The position numbers and the translations under genes are program-made. From NCBI GenBank assembly GCA_021234155.1, contig JAJEKV010000027.1:4342623-4406622 (forward strand): a stretch of 64,000 nucleotides of DNA, given 5' to 3'. How positions within the stretch are numbered: the first letter of the stretch is position 1; each line of letters opens with the position of its first letter. Shown here piece by piece: positions 33,493 to 44,028 of this stretch. The stretch is from Isoetes taiwanensis. Lineage: Eukaryota; Streptophyta; Lycopodiopsida; Isoetales; Isoetaceae. The notes beneath the pieces were generated by a model. The model made no database searches. It saw only the letters and a program-made list of their open reading frames with translations, and was not told the DNA's origin.

Positions 33493-35274
33493 ATGTCTGC
33501 TCGAGGTTTCACTCCTGAAGAACTTCTTTGCCAAACGGCGGCTCGACTGGAGCGTCATCAACGACGCGAGGCTGTTCGGGATATGTATGACACTGCTTAT
33601 GACATTGAGGGAGGTCGTATCCGCTCAAGAGCTCAGTCGGCACCTCCTACCCCTCGTGCTCATTCTCGACCAGGATCTCCCCCTGTGTGTCGTCATTGTT
33701 CACAACCGCAATCTCCACAACATACCCCTGTTCAGCCCACGCCTCACTATATCCAGACTCCTGACAGCACCTATATCAATATTCCTTCAGGCCACACCCC
33801 TCTTCCATCACAGCCTTCTTCACCTCCTGGTGGGATGGGCTACCATCAAGTGTCTTTTGGCCCTACCCACGTTCACGACTTTCAGTCTTCTCCATCTTTT
33901 CAGCATGCTCTTCCTGTTTACCAAACCACTGATCTCAAGCCTAATGAGGATGGCTCCCAAGGCCCTTCTCCACCAGATACTGCTTTTGCTGGACCACATG
34001 TTTTTTCTGTTCCACCCCCTTGCTCTCAGTCTCAGACTGTACCACCTCTCTATGCTTCTGCATATCCTCCACCGAATCCACCTATCTATGCGCCAGTTCC
34101 GCCTTCATCGCCCTCTCATAATTTGAAGCTGACTTATCCCACTTTTGGCAACACTAAAGGCAAACCTCTGGATCAAAGTGCTTCGGCATACATGGAGGAA
34201 TTTGAAGCCTTGGCCATTCTGAATGGTCATGCTCAGTCCCAACTTAAATTTCATATCTTTTCCACCACGCTCAGAGGCGCCCCTCATCAGTGGTTAATGG
34301 CCAATAAGAGTCACTGGAAACAAAGTTGGCAAGAAATGAAAACTGCCTTTCTGTCTAATTACGGCACCACGGACGATGATCAATTACTCCTCAAGCAACT
34401 CAATGACCTTCAGCAAGAGCCCACGGAGTCCGCCAGGGATTTTGCGGACCGTCTTCACATTCTCGTCAATAAACTTCAGGAGTACCCCACGCAAAGCCAG
34501 ATCCTCGTCTGGTTTTTGCAGGGCCTTCCTCCTGCCATTCGACTCATGACAGAATACCTGCGTCCAAAGTCTCTGGAGCAGGCCATTGAATTGGTCAATC
34601 ACTCGGTCAATGTTTCTTCTCGGGGTCTTGCTCTCCAGGAACTCCCTTTCATGCCCCCCGTCATGGTTCCCCAGAACTCTGTTCAGCCTCAGCAAGCAAA
34701 TCCACAACGCGCTCACATCTGGTGTACTATTTGTAAATATCAAGGTCATCTGGCAAATGAATGCAACTCCTCTAATGGACCTCCTCATTGTAAAAGATGC
34801 AATATGTGCAATCACGCCACGGAGGAATGCACTCGTTCTCATCCTACCCCTTTTAGGCAAAAGATGGTTTTTCAAGTCCAGACCACGCCTCAACCACAGC
34901 AGTCATATCCGCCTCAGCAATATCCAACTCAACAACAGCCGCAGTATCAACAACCGCAGCAATCTCAGCAGCCACGGGGACAAGGCAACCGTCCTCCCTT
35001 TGATCCTTCCAAGGCTCAATGTTATCATTGTCATGAATGGGGTCACACCACCACGGCGTGTCCTCAACTTCCTCAAGTTCAAGTTCAACTTCCGGGTTCA
35101 AATCAACCAGCTTCTGTCCGTCTCACGGCTTATCAACTCTGGGTGGTCAACGGTAAACAGGGCCCTCGTCCTGTTTTGAGAAAGCCTCATCGGCCGCCTC
35201 AACAACAGCGACCTCAGCAAGCCGCGTCTACTTCCAATCCTATGGATCAACAAGCTCAGGAGGAGATTTATTAG
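33493..35274 (+). CDS. gag: Tat-like gag, 593 aa
   Basis: A long Pro/Ser/Gln-rich N-terminus precedes the retrotransposon-gag domain at about residues 215-370 (YMEEFEALAILNGHAQSQLK, GAPHQWLMANKSHWKQSWQE, ESARDFADRLHILVNKLQEY). Zinc knuckles follow: CTICKYQGHLANEC, CKRCNMCNHATEEC and, after a Gln/Pro stretch, CYHCHEWGHTTTAC. The ORF ends at a TAG, but the same frame continues as protease-RT to 38292. Confidence 0.9.
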   Translation: MSARGFTPEELLCQTAARLERHQRREAVRDMYDTAYDIEGGRIRSRAQSAPPTPRAHSRPGSPPVCRHCSQPQSPQHTPVQPTPHYIQTPDSTYINIPSGHTPLPSQPSSPPGGMGYHQVSFGPTHVHDFQSSPSFQHALPVYQTTDLKPNEDGSQGPSPPDTAFAGPHVFSVPPPCSQSQTVPPLYASAYPPPNPPIYAPVPPSSPSHNLKLTYPTFGNTKGKPLDQSASAYMEEFEALAILNGHAQSQLKFHIFSTTLRGAPHQWLMANKSHWKQSWQEMKTAFLSNYGTTDDDQLLLKQLNDLQQEPTESARDFADRLHILVNKLQEYPTQSQILVWFLQGLPPAIRLMTEYLRPKSLEQAIELVNHSVNVSSRGLALQELPFMPPVMVPQNSVQPQQANPQRAHIWCTICKYQGHLANECNSSNGPPHCKRCNMCNHATEECTRSHPTPFRQKMVFQVQTTPQPQQSYPPQQYPTQQQPQYQQPQQSQQPRGQGNRPPFDPSKAQCYHCHEWGHTTTACPQLPQVQVQLPGSNQPASVRLTAYQLWVVNGKQGPRPVLRKPHRPPQQQRPQQAASTSNPMDQQAQEEIY

Positions 35275-36822
35275 GCTCTCAACCCTCCTGTCCAACAGTC
35301 CAATTGGGTTGGTCTTGTCTCACGTCACACACGGGCTTCACGCCCTTTGACCATCATTCCTCATGACACGCAACCTGCTTTTGCTGTGGAAACAGTCCCT
35401 CATGAAGATGATAAAAAAGTTCACTTCGCACCTGATCTTGACAAACTCATGCCTCACGTCATGCCTAAAGTGAGACAAAGTATTCTGAAACTCATGCAGG
35501 CTGCGAAAGGTCGCACCTTGGCAAATGTTCATGCCACTACTAGAGCTCAGCAGCGTCAGGCCGCGCTGTCATCATCCACCAGTGCACGCTCTCAGCCATA
35601 TCCAAATATTGCTGCTGAGGTTGAGCTTCTCAAAGAAGTCTCTGCTTCTTTACTCCATTCTGCTCCACTAGATCCTGCGGACCCCTTTTCTCATGTCCCC
35701 TTGGAACTTCAAGAAGAACTTGCCAAGATTAAGATTCCTTTGAGCCTGACCACTATTCTGAAACTCTGTCCAGCTCTCAAGGATCAGTTACCTCTTCCCA
35801 CGGTTCTGGTTGGAGCTGTTGCGACCTCAACACCCACGGTACATGCCACGGTGGGCAATCAACACATCAATCATGTTCAAATTGATGGTGGTAGTGTTGT
35901 CAATCTCATTACTGATAAGCTCCGGAAGCAATTGGGCATCACACAATTATACCGTGTCCCTTATGACATCAAGTTGGCAAATGGTCATATCACGCGTCCT
36001 CAAGGTGTCACTCCTCTTCTCCATATCAGCATTGGTGATCTCAAATTCCCCTTGGAATTTGGTGTTTGGAAAGCTGGAGAAGATCCTGGTGACTATGAAA
36101 TGCTGGTTGGAAGACCTTTTCTCCGACAGGCAAAGAGTATTCATTACTGGGCCACGGACCAACTTGTTATCACTGATGGCCATCTCAATGCCACCATGGA
36201 TCTGGAAACTGGCCAATTGATCTCTGTCGAGAATGCTGAACCTTCCATTTCAGACACTGACTCTGAAGAAGCCCAAAATATTTATCATGTTCAAGCTCCT
36301 CCAGCGGGTCTACCTCTCTCCTCTTACCCTGAGTATGCTGATCCTTGGGGTGACATGACGCTTGATCAGGACCAGGCTGTGGCGGCTCTCTTGGACCCTT
36401 ACCTGGCTTCCTGCAATCGCATTCAACGTCTTGATCATTTTTCTGATCCACTTCCTTCCTCAGAGACAGTTGATGTTCATGCCGTCATGAAGCAACCCTT
36501 GTTTGATGACGCTCAGCAGCCTCTTTTCTTCACCACGCAAAATGCTGCTCCTCCCGTCATGTTTCAGCCTCCTGCTCATCAGGTTCAGGACACGGAGGTT
36601 GTTCCTCATATTCAAACTCCAGAAGTGGAAATCGTGGACATTGGAAACAATCAACCAGTCCGCTTAGCTGCTAAACTTCCACCTACTTATAAAGCACGCG
36701 CTGTGACGCTGTTCAAAAAATTCAAACATATTTTTGCTTGGAGCTACAAAGACCTTCGCGGTATCAGAAAAGAGTTGGGGGAACTCACTATTCCTACCAA
36801 ACCTGATGCACGCCCCATCTAG
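35275..36822 (+). CDS. Tat-like protease region, in frame after a TAG
   Basis: Open between two TAG codons in the gag frame (first Met at 35347). Aspartic protease lies near 35880, with VQIDGGSVVNLIT; DGG in place of DTG/DSG is usual for this branch. A conserved GDYEMLVGRPFLRQ follows. The end (FKKFKHIFAWSYKDLRGI, KPDARPI) is the usual lead into RT. The second TAG replaces the residue before QRQYRLNPNY. Confidence 0.85.
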   Translation, partial: ALNPPVQQSNWVGLVSRHTRASRPLTIIPHDTQPAFAVETVPHEDDKKVHFAPDLDKLMPHVMPKVRQSILKLMQAAKGRTLANVHATTRAQQRQAALSSSTSARSQPYPNIAAEVELLKEVSASLLHSAPLDPADPFSHVPLELQEELAKIKIPLSLTTILKLCPALKDQLPLPTVLVGAVATSTPTVHATVGNQHINHVQIDGGSVVNLITDKLRKQLGITQLYRVPYDIKLANGHITRPQGVTPLLHISIGDLKFPLEFGVWKAGEDPGDYEMLVGRPFLRQAKSIHYWATDQLVITDGHLNATMDLETGQLISVENAEPSISDTDSEEAQNIYHVQAPPAGLPLSSYPEYADPWGDMTLDQDQAVAALLDPYLASCNRIQRLDHFSDPLPSSETVDVHAVMKQPLFDDAQQPLFFTTQNAAPPVMFQPPAHQVQDTEVVPHIQTPEVEIVDIGNNQPVRLAAKLPPTYKARAVTLFKKFKHIFAWSYKDLRGIRKELGELTIPTKPDARPI

Positions 36823-38292
36823 CAACGACAGTACAGGCTCAACCCAAACTATCGTGACCGCGTCAAGGCTGAAATTGACAAACTCTTGGCTGCTGACCTG
36901 ATTTATGAGGTCAAACATTCTGAATGGGTGAGCCCCATCGTCATTGCACTCAAACACAATGGTAAGATCCGCGTTTGCGTGGACTACAGAAAACTCAATC
37001 AAGTCACGGAGCGTGATCATTTTCTGCTCCCCTTCACAGACCAGGTTCTTGAAGAAGTTGCTGGTCATGAGATGTACTCTTTCATGGATGGTTTCTCTGG
37101 GTACAATCAAATTTCTATCAAGCCAGAAGATCAACTCAAAACTACCTTCACCACCCCGTGGGGCACTTTTGCCTACAAGGTGGTCCCTTTTGGTCTCTCA
37201 AACTCTCCTTCAACCTTTCAGCGCATCATGCTCTCTGTCTTTCACGACTTTATGAAGGATAAACCTTTTTTTCAGATCTTTCAAGATGATTTTTCAGCCT
37301 ATAGCTCCATGGATGATCACTTGGACAAATTGGAGCTTGTCTTTCAAAAATGTGATGAATCTGGCATTAGTCTCAATCCTGAGAAGTGCACTTTCTGCGT
37401 CACCTCAGGTGTTCTTTTGGGTCATGTGGTCAGTAAAGAAGGCATCACCACGGATCCTGCTAAAATCAGTTGTGTCCTGAAGGCTCAAGCACCATCTAAT
37501 ATCAAAGAGACACGTTCTTTCTTGGGTAAGGTTAATTACGATTCCACCTTCATTCCTGGACTTGCAGCTATAGCTGACCCCATTCATAAACTCACGGGTG
37601 ATGAATCCACTTGGGCTTGGAATCCCCAAGCGGAAGCTGCTTTTCAGAAGTTGAAGCTGTTACTTACTCAGGCCCCGGTCCTTGTTCCTCCTCAATGGGA
37701 CAAGCCCTTCCATGTTCATGTTGATGTCTTTGCCTTTGCAATTGGTGCTGTTCTCTCTCAGGCCTATGATGAAACCACGGATAAACCAATCCGCTATGCC
37801 AGCCGGAAACTCAATCCTACTGAGCGCAACTACTCTGCCACGGAACGCGAAGCTTTGGGCTTAGTTTTCTGTGTCCAACGTTTCAGACATTATTTGTTGG
37901 GTAGCCAGATTAAGTTCTTTGTTGATCATCAAGCTCTTCTTTATTTGATCAACAAAGCCACGCCCACGGGCCGAATTGCTCGTTGGGTCCTTCTTCTGCA
38001 AGAGTTCGCTCCCTTTGACATTGTCCATAAGGCCGGCAAGTCTCATGTGGTGCCTGATTATCTTTCACGCATCCACACGGATGATCCCTCCACGGGTGTT
38101 TCTGACGCCTTTCCAGACGCTCAATTGTTCCTGGTCACGGCCACGCCCCATTGGTTTCACAACTTTCAGCAATATCTTCTCACTGGTGCTCTTCCTCCCG
38201 CCAATCCGACGCTCTCTTCCTCCCGCCGATCCGACGCTCTCTCCAGAAAAGCTTCGCTCCCGCCACCGTCAGTTTCTCAGAGAGGTCTGTGA
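36823..38292 (+). pseudogene. Tat-like reverse transcriptase and RNase H
   Basis: Continues the gag frame after a TAG. RT motifs are VSPIVIALKHNGKIRVCVDY, YSFMDGFSGYNQI, VPFGLSNSPSTFQ and catalytic IFQDDFSAY (QDD where VDD is usual; both Asp kept). RNase H has KPIRYASRKLNPTERNY, ATEREALGLVF and FFVDHQALLYL. The frame runs off after 38215 because of a 25-bp tandem duplication, giving a false tail to 38292. Confidence 0.88.
38191..38240 (+). repeat. 25-bp tandem duplication that frameshifts pol
   Basis: CTTCCTCCCGCC.ATCCGACGCTCT occurs twice back to back (38191-38215, 38216-38240) with one base different. Twenty-five is not a multiple of three. Removing one copy joins the RNase H frame to the integrase frame. 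Confidence 0.92.
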
Positions 38293-39505
38293 CTATACCA
38301 TGGTTGCAGGCCATTTGTACAAACGAGGCAAAGACATGGTCCTCCGTCGTTGTGTCCTCCCTTATGAGGTGCCCGATATTGTTCGACAAGCCCACGATGG
38401 GCTTGGTGGTAGTCATTTTAGTGGTGACGCCACGTCACGCAAAATTCTTTTGGCAGGATATTTCTGGCCCACGCTCTTCAAAGATGCCCACGCTTCTCGC
38501 ACGTGTGACATCTGTCAGCGTGTGGGAAAGCCCACGGCCCGTGACGCTCTTCCCTTGACGTCGGTCGCCACGCCACATCCCTTCAGCAAATGGGGAATGG
38601 ATTTTGTGGGGCCCATGGATCCACCGGCGCGGCACACCCGTGCCCGCTATATTCTGGTCATCACGGATTATGCTACCAAATGGGCGGAAGCTTGTGCACT
38701 TCCAGACAACACTGCTACCAGCACCGCCAAGGTTCTCTACACGCACATCATCACGCGTTTTGGTTGTCCCACGGAACTTGTTAGTGATCGTGGCGTGCAT
38801 TTTGTTAATCATACCATCAAGGAGTTGACGGATTATCTTCACATACAGCACCGGAAGAGTACACCTTACTATCCTCAAGGCAATGGCTTGGCTGAAAGTA
38901 CCAATAAAACCCTCATCACAGTTCTCAAGAAAATTTGTGACGCTTCGCGCACAGATTGGCAAGACAAGTTGCCTACTGTTCTTTGGGCTTACAACACCAG
39001 TTTCAAAATTGCTACTGGCCACACTCCTTTCAAACTGGTTTATGGTCAAGAAGCTTTGATGCCCTTTGAATATATTCTACCGACTCTCCGTTTCCAACTT
39101 GCTACAGCACATAATCCACCTACTGCACTCAAGGAAAGGGTTTATCAATTGGAACAGTTGGATGAACTTCGGCGAGATGCTTACATTCGTGTTCTTCATG
39201 GACAACAGTTGCAGAAATCATTGCATGACAAACGTCTTAAGACAAAAACATTCAAAGAAGGTGATTTGGTTCTTCTTTATGATTCTCGTTACAAAAATTT
39301 TCCTGGCAAGTTAAAGTTCAGATGGCTTGGTCCCTATCAAATTGTTCAAGTGGTACAACCCAGCGTTTTCAAGCTGGCCGAACTAGATGGCACTCCATTA
39401 CCTACACTGGTTAATAGCTTTCGCCTCAAACAGTTTCATACAACCAATACAGACAGTCATACACCAGATGCAGCACAAGAAATTGAATCCCCAGATAGTG
39501 ACTAA
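38241..39505 (+). pseudogene. Tat-like integrase
   Basis: The frame is +1 relative to RT because of the upstream duplication. The HHCC zinc finger spans AHDGLGGSHFSGD to CDICQRVG. Catalytic residues are present in MDFVGPMD, LVSDRGVHF and GNGLAESTNK. The C-terminal region has LVYGQEALMPFEY, FKEGDLVLLYDSR and KLKFRWLGPYQIV. It ends at a TAA at 39505 with no chromodomain. The domain itself looks undamaged. Confidence 0.88.
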
Positions 39506-39629
39506 AGACGCATATTTATATTATAGAGGCAAATTTTTACAAAATGAGGGTAGAGCCCATCTATTTCCGCTATGAGCAGAGCTCTATGGGCAGTGCCCTA
39601 TTTACAAAATCCTAAAGAGAAAAAACCCT
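39506..39629. other. Spacer between integrase and antisense ORF stops
   Basis: Short stretch separating the converging 3' ends of pol (plus) and the antisense ORF (minus). No feature is seen. Confidence 0.4.
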
Positions 39630-39896
39630 CTACTCCGGGTTTGGAGCAGAGGTGATGCGCAGGATGTGGTAGTAGTTCTGCTCCAGATCCCAGCGCAGGT
39701 GAATCACCACCTCCATCCCGTTGGTGTGGGGATCGGGATGCTCAGCCATCCCTGCACACCACCTATCCATGGGAATGCCACGGTTGTGGCACCTCCACAG
39801 GTCCAAGCAGTCCATCTTGCATGTTATCCACTCAAGGCAGTTCAAAGGCATGGCGCACTTATCGTGAAGTCCTGCAGCAGACATACTGAGCGCCAT
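39630..39896 (-). CDS. Antisense Cys-rich ORF of the Tat-like element, 88 aa
   Basis: The frame is open on the minus strand from an ATG at 39914, but that ATG lies only 12 nt after a TATA box, so the ATG at 39896 is the likelier start. The protein has regularly spaced Cys (DKCAMPLNCLEWITCKMDCL, then WRCHNRG and RWCAG) and ends with MEVVIHLRWDLEQNYYHILR. I do not recognise it. Antisense ORFs between pol and the 3' LTR are known in some Tat-branch plant elements (for example maize Grande), so the position fits. Whether it is translated is unknown. Confidence 0.6.
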   Translation of the reverse strand: MALSMSAAGLHDKCAMPLNCLEWITCKMDCLDLWRCHNRGIPMDRWCAGMAEHPDPHTNGMEVVIHLRWDLEQNYYHILRITSAPNPE

Positions 39897-39925
39897 CGGG
39901 TGTCTCAGCTTCACCCACTGCTTCT

Positions 39926-39934
39926 CTTATATAG
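39926..39934 (-). promoter_or_regulatory. TATA box for the antisense ORF
   Basis: The minus strand reads GGCTATATAAGAGAAGC, a good TATA match about 30 nt before the ATG at 39896. Confidence 0.6.
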
Positions 39935-40425
39935 CCAACCGAGGACCTCCCTGTCGACGTGGCCCAATAAGAAATTTCGCCAACGTGGTTGCAATGCAAG
40001 GCTGTTTCTAAATGGGGAATCTTTTCTCCCGCCGCATATCTAGCCATGGTACCTTCTGACACCTTCGTTTTAATGATATCCCACTTCGAGTTGCCAGCAT
40101 TAAATGTCATTCCTTCTTTTCACGCCCGTCGAACATTAATAGGTGCCTTTTGCCAACTGTCACATCAGATCATTCCCTTACGTCTCATCGCCACCGTTCA
40201 CTGCTTCTCCCTTTACCGTTTGGGGACTTAGCCAAAATTTTGCCTCTCAATCGCCTCCTTCGCATCTGTCGCCACCTGGCATCATCAACGGTTGCCTGTT
40301 CATTGCCCCTTCGCCAACACTTGTGCGCCCTAAAACCTTTTCGCCTATCTGCGTTTTCGTCTCCCGCTCTCCGCTCTCCGTCTTCACAACACAGTTCTTC
40401 CTGTTCCTTTCCGACGCTCTTCGCC

Positions 40426-43400
40426 ATGGCTGCACCCAAATTTCCTACACTTCAAGCTTCTACTCCAAGGGATCCGGCTCTTTTCGAGTCTGTGTCTTTC
40501 TCGACGCCCACCTTTCGTGAGGCCCTTGTCGGTCCGAGTCGTGAAGTGGCAGAACGCCAGGCGCTTTACGAATTCTCGCAATTGGACCTCCCGGCCCCAA
40601 ATCCGGAACAATTGAAGCAGTTCATCGCTCACATCGTCAACAGCCCGAACGGATATGCTACTGTGGTCGATGGCACCACAATTTTGCTTACTCAGCCCCT
40701 GATTTCTGAGGTATTCCGTATTCCTTTGCAAACACCTTCTTTATCTTGGGCTGCCTTACATGACATAGATGTCACTCAGTTCGGCGCTCCTTCTTATCAA
40801 GCAAACATGCATCGCCTCACCAATATTGCAAAGACCCATGACACTTTTGTCAAGTTTCTGTGGCGCAAATTGCTCGGGTATTCTATCAAGAACACCCACA
40901 TCAATAAGCCGTTCTATAATGTGGTGATCACCGCCATTCGCTCCACTCACCATATTGATTGGCCGCAGATGTTGTTCTACCGCCTCCTTCATGAAGTCGA
41001 CCGCATTAGGGCTGCCCCTTCCTCTGTCTTTGAAGCCTCTGTGGGTGGCCATCTTCAAGCCCTCATCCGTCATTATCTTCCTGTTCCTGTGTCCCCTTCC
41101 ACTTCTCATGCCTCCACTCAGAAATCTCTGCATTCATACCCTCAAAACCAACAGGGTGCACCTTCACGCCATACTTCTCCTGATCATGTTCAACACCAGG
41201 CCACGCATGTCACTGTCTCCTCTTCATCCACTGAAACTATGCCCTCCACTTCCCGTCATGTCTCTCAAACATCATAAACACGGCCACCACAGGCCCCTGC
41301 ACCTCCACATCCTCGCCAGCTTCTGTATCAATACCAGCAGGATGTTCAAGCTGCTGTTCTCAAGTTCCAAGAATCCCAGGAAGTTCTCATGAATGGGGTT
41401 CAAGCATCCTTGGAGGCCTCGGATGCTGTTCAAAGAGACCTTCAAGCTGCCAACACACAAGTTCACACTCTGGAGGACAAACTTCAAGAAAAGCACGAGG
41501 CTCTGTTACAGGCCCGTGAGGATCTCAAGACCGCACAAGATCAAAACACCCTGCTTGCGGATCAACATGCTCAATTGCAAACCACCATTCAGGAATTGTT
41601 GGAGCAAGTCAAGGCAAGGGAGACTCTCTTGGTTGACAAGGATAAAGACATTGCTAAGCTTGACACGCTGTATACAGAGCTTTCTCGGACTTACACCACT
41701 CAAGCCCATGACATTACAGCGCGTGACGCTCAAATAGCCTTTTTAGAAGCTCAGCTTTCCACGCTGACCTCTCAGCTCCCGCCTCTCCAAGATCAGCTTA
41801 CGGAGGCTAAGAAACAGAAGATCATTGATGGTGCAAAGATTGCCACGCTTCGACTCCATACTCCTGGGCAATCCTCTTCACATGGCACGCTCTCTAATAA
41901 ACAGGTCCGTGAACAGTCTCGTCTTCTCCTCGAAAAAGAGAACCGGATCCGTGACCTCGAACATCAGCTCCAACAAGCTGTTCAATCCGCTGAAGAGGCC
42001 CAAAATAAACAGGAGGGATATATAGATATTGCTACCAACATCCCTGTGGACTCTACTCCTTCCAGTTATCTCGACTATGTGGTGGCCCGACGACGCCTTT
42101 TCCTTCTGAAGTGGTACGCAGCAAATGGCCAGGTTCATCAACAGCCACTCCGCAGTGCGGATTTTCTACGCATCTGGCCGGATCTTTCTGTCGAAGATAA
42201 GGGTTTATTTTGTGCCCTCTTAGTCTTTGATCAACTCAGTTTATCCAGATTTGGTCATCTTCCGAGTTGTTCAGCCCATGGCTTATGTTTTCCATGACTT
42301 CTACCTGGCTGATATACATGATAAATTCCAAGATGAGGCCCATCGTGTTTTTCGAGGCAACTCCCATGCTGCTTGGTTGTTATTGCTAACCAACCCGTAT
42401 TTCAAGGATAATGACCACTCTCAGGCTTTTGAACAGCTGTACATGCCTGAACTTGCTCACCACTTACCTCTGTGGCAGGCTGAAACCTTGGAACAGATAC
42501 GGAGAAATCTCGCGCATCCTGAGGATCTCGAGTTTGCCCAAATTTATATGCAACACTTGGGAGGCTACAATCAATTGCGTGGCCTTCTGGAAAGCAAGAC
42601 CATCCCAACGGGTTGGGTTAATCCTCCTGTCTATACTCCACTCTCTGCTTCAGAGTGGGACCATTGGTGTCGTGCTCTTGATCAGGATCTTGTTCAAGAA
42701 TTCAGGGAAATGGCTCAGCAACCCATGCCCACGGGCATGGCTCCCTCTCCATATGCTTCCTTATGAGTTCCTCCACGCCCACGGTTTCTCTCTTCTGAAT
42801 GGCGTCTTCCCTTTTGGACGAAGGTCCTGGATGGCCACGCTGGGTGGACTCCACCTCAGATCTCGACGGATCTTCGGTGGGATCCCCGTTTTGTCAGACG
42901 CTCCAATTGGGAGGATGATGCCACTTTGGACACTACTGCAAATTGGATCTATATTGCTAATGAGCGTGGTTGGCAATGGCCTGCTGATGCTCTTCATGGC
43001 CTTGATATCTTCTTGCAGAATGCCGCCACACCTCACCAGACCCTTCAGTTCACCGTCAAGCGGGCTTCTGCACTGCTCTCAGATGCATCCTGGTAAGCTC
43101 TTTAAATCAGCAGCGTCCGAACGTTTACTGCAACCCGAATGCCAGCGTCAGTGCCTTCGGTCTCCAGACCTGCCTTCTCATGGAATGCCAGTTTGGCAGT
43201 TTGTTCCTTCTGAAGCACATGCTGCCCTGGAAGACATGGTGCGCTCTAAATTCCTCATTGATGCAGATCCTGCCCTTGGGCTCAACACTCCTAACGCTCT
43301 TCAATTTCGCCAGGACCTCATTGGCACTTACCATAATGGCGCCCGTCCTCACTCCCGTGAGGATCACTTTCAAACTGCTGGTTTCCCGCCCTCGGAAACA

Positions 43401-43443
43401 CTTCCTCCCTTTCTTCACTCTGAGTGTCGTTTGGTGAGGGGGA
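40426..43443 (+). pseudogene. Long extra ORF of the Tat-like element, broken, about 1000 codons
   Basis: The likely start is MAAPKFPTLQAS at 40426; the open frame reaches further up to 40150 in low-complexity sequence. The first part (to a TAA at 41277) has a globular region around LISEVFRIPLQTPSLSWAAL and a Ser/His-rich end. The same frame continues from 41278 to about 42297 as a long coiled coil of Gln/Leu/Glu heptads (LQAANTQVHTLEDKLQEKHE). A frame change near 42240 leads to 42227-42766 (VVQPMAYVFHDFYLADIHDK). This passes an in-frame TGA at 42764 and runs to 43096, and a further shift leads to the end (WQFVPSEAHAALEDMVRSKF) beside the polypurine tract. Family unknown to me; it seems to be an element-specific protein. 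Confidence 0.7.
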
Positions 43444-43444
43444 G
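43434..43444 (+). other. Tat-like polypurine tract
   Basis: GTGAGGGGGAG abuts the 3' LTR. Confidence 0.85.
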
Positions 43445-44023
43445 TGTTAGTCTTGTGCCTCCTGGTACAGGACTATTCATGCATACGACGGACCAAGTCA
43501 AGGCCAAGGATCCACAGTCAGGCACGGCCCAGCAGAAGACCAAGCAGCAGACCACGCAGTCAAAGCCTGCGTCTGCTACCAAGAGGAGGTGCTCAGACAA
43601 GTGACGGCCCGTCACCGCCTGCGTCAGCGTCAGCGTGATTCCAGGCATTTCAAGAGGCACCGCCAGCATTCCTGCAAATCAGGCCTCCTTCCAGGAGTCG
43701 GCACCGAAATCAGTCAGAGTGTCTATATTGGGCCAAAGGCCATTGTACTATATATATGAGTAGAGCTAGCGCTCTAGTTTTTAGATGAGTTTTGAGTCTT
43801 GTTTCACATCAGTTTTCTCTCGATTGCGAGAGCTCATGTATCTTCATTGACATCAAAGAAGTTGTTCTCATTATTGTCTCATTTGTTCTCTGTTGTTTTC
43901 TTTTCTCTTTCCCTTGTTTCTTTTGCAAATCCCGCGTGACATAGCTCCCGGATTCTCCTGTTAGATCCAAGGGTCCTCACAGAGGGCTGTCTTGCAGGAG
44001 TTCCCGAACCCAGACCCCAAACA
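43445..44023 (+). repeat. Tat-like 3' LTR, TATA box present
   Basis: 579 bp. ACTATATATATGAG near 43748-43761 is a strong TATA box, in the block missing from the 5' copy. The GTAGT duplication follows at 44024-44028. Confidence 0.93.
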
Positions 44024-44028
44024 GTAGT

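Larger units (their letters stand above)
32926..44023 (+). mobile_element. Tat/Athila-like Ty3/gypsy retrotransposon with antisense and extra ORFs
   Basis: 11,098 bp, LTRs of 526 and 579 bp with TGTTAG..CAAACA ends, and a GTAGT duplication (32921-32925, 44024-44028). The primer site resembles the Asp-tRNA type used by Athila/Tat elements. Order is gag, protease, RT, RNase H, integrase (no chromodomain seen), an antisense ORF, a long extra sense ORF, polypurine tract, LTR. The extra coding region between pol and the 3' LTR fits the Tat/Athila branch; the exact lineage needs an RT tree. Confidence 0.93.

Noticed and set aside
36820-36831. Tobamovirus-type readthrough signal at the second TAG
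   Set aside because: TAG CAA is present, but the next codon CGA does not fit the CAR-YYA rule, and relatives usually have a sense codon there.
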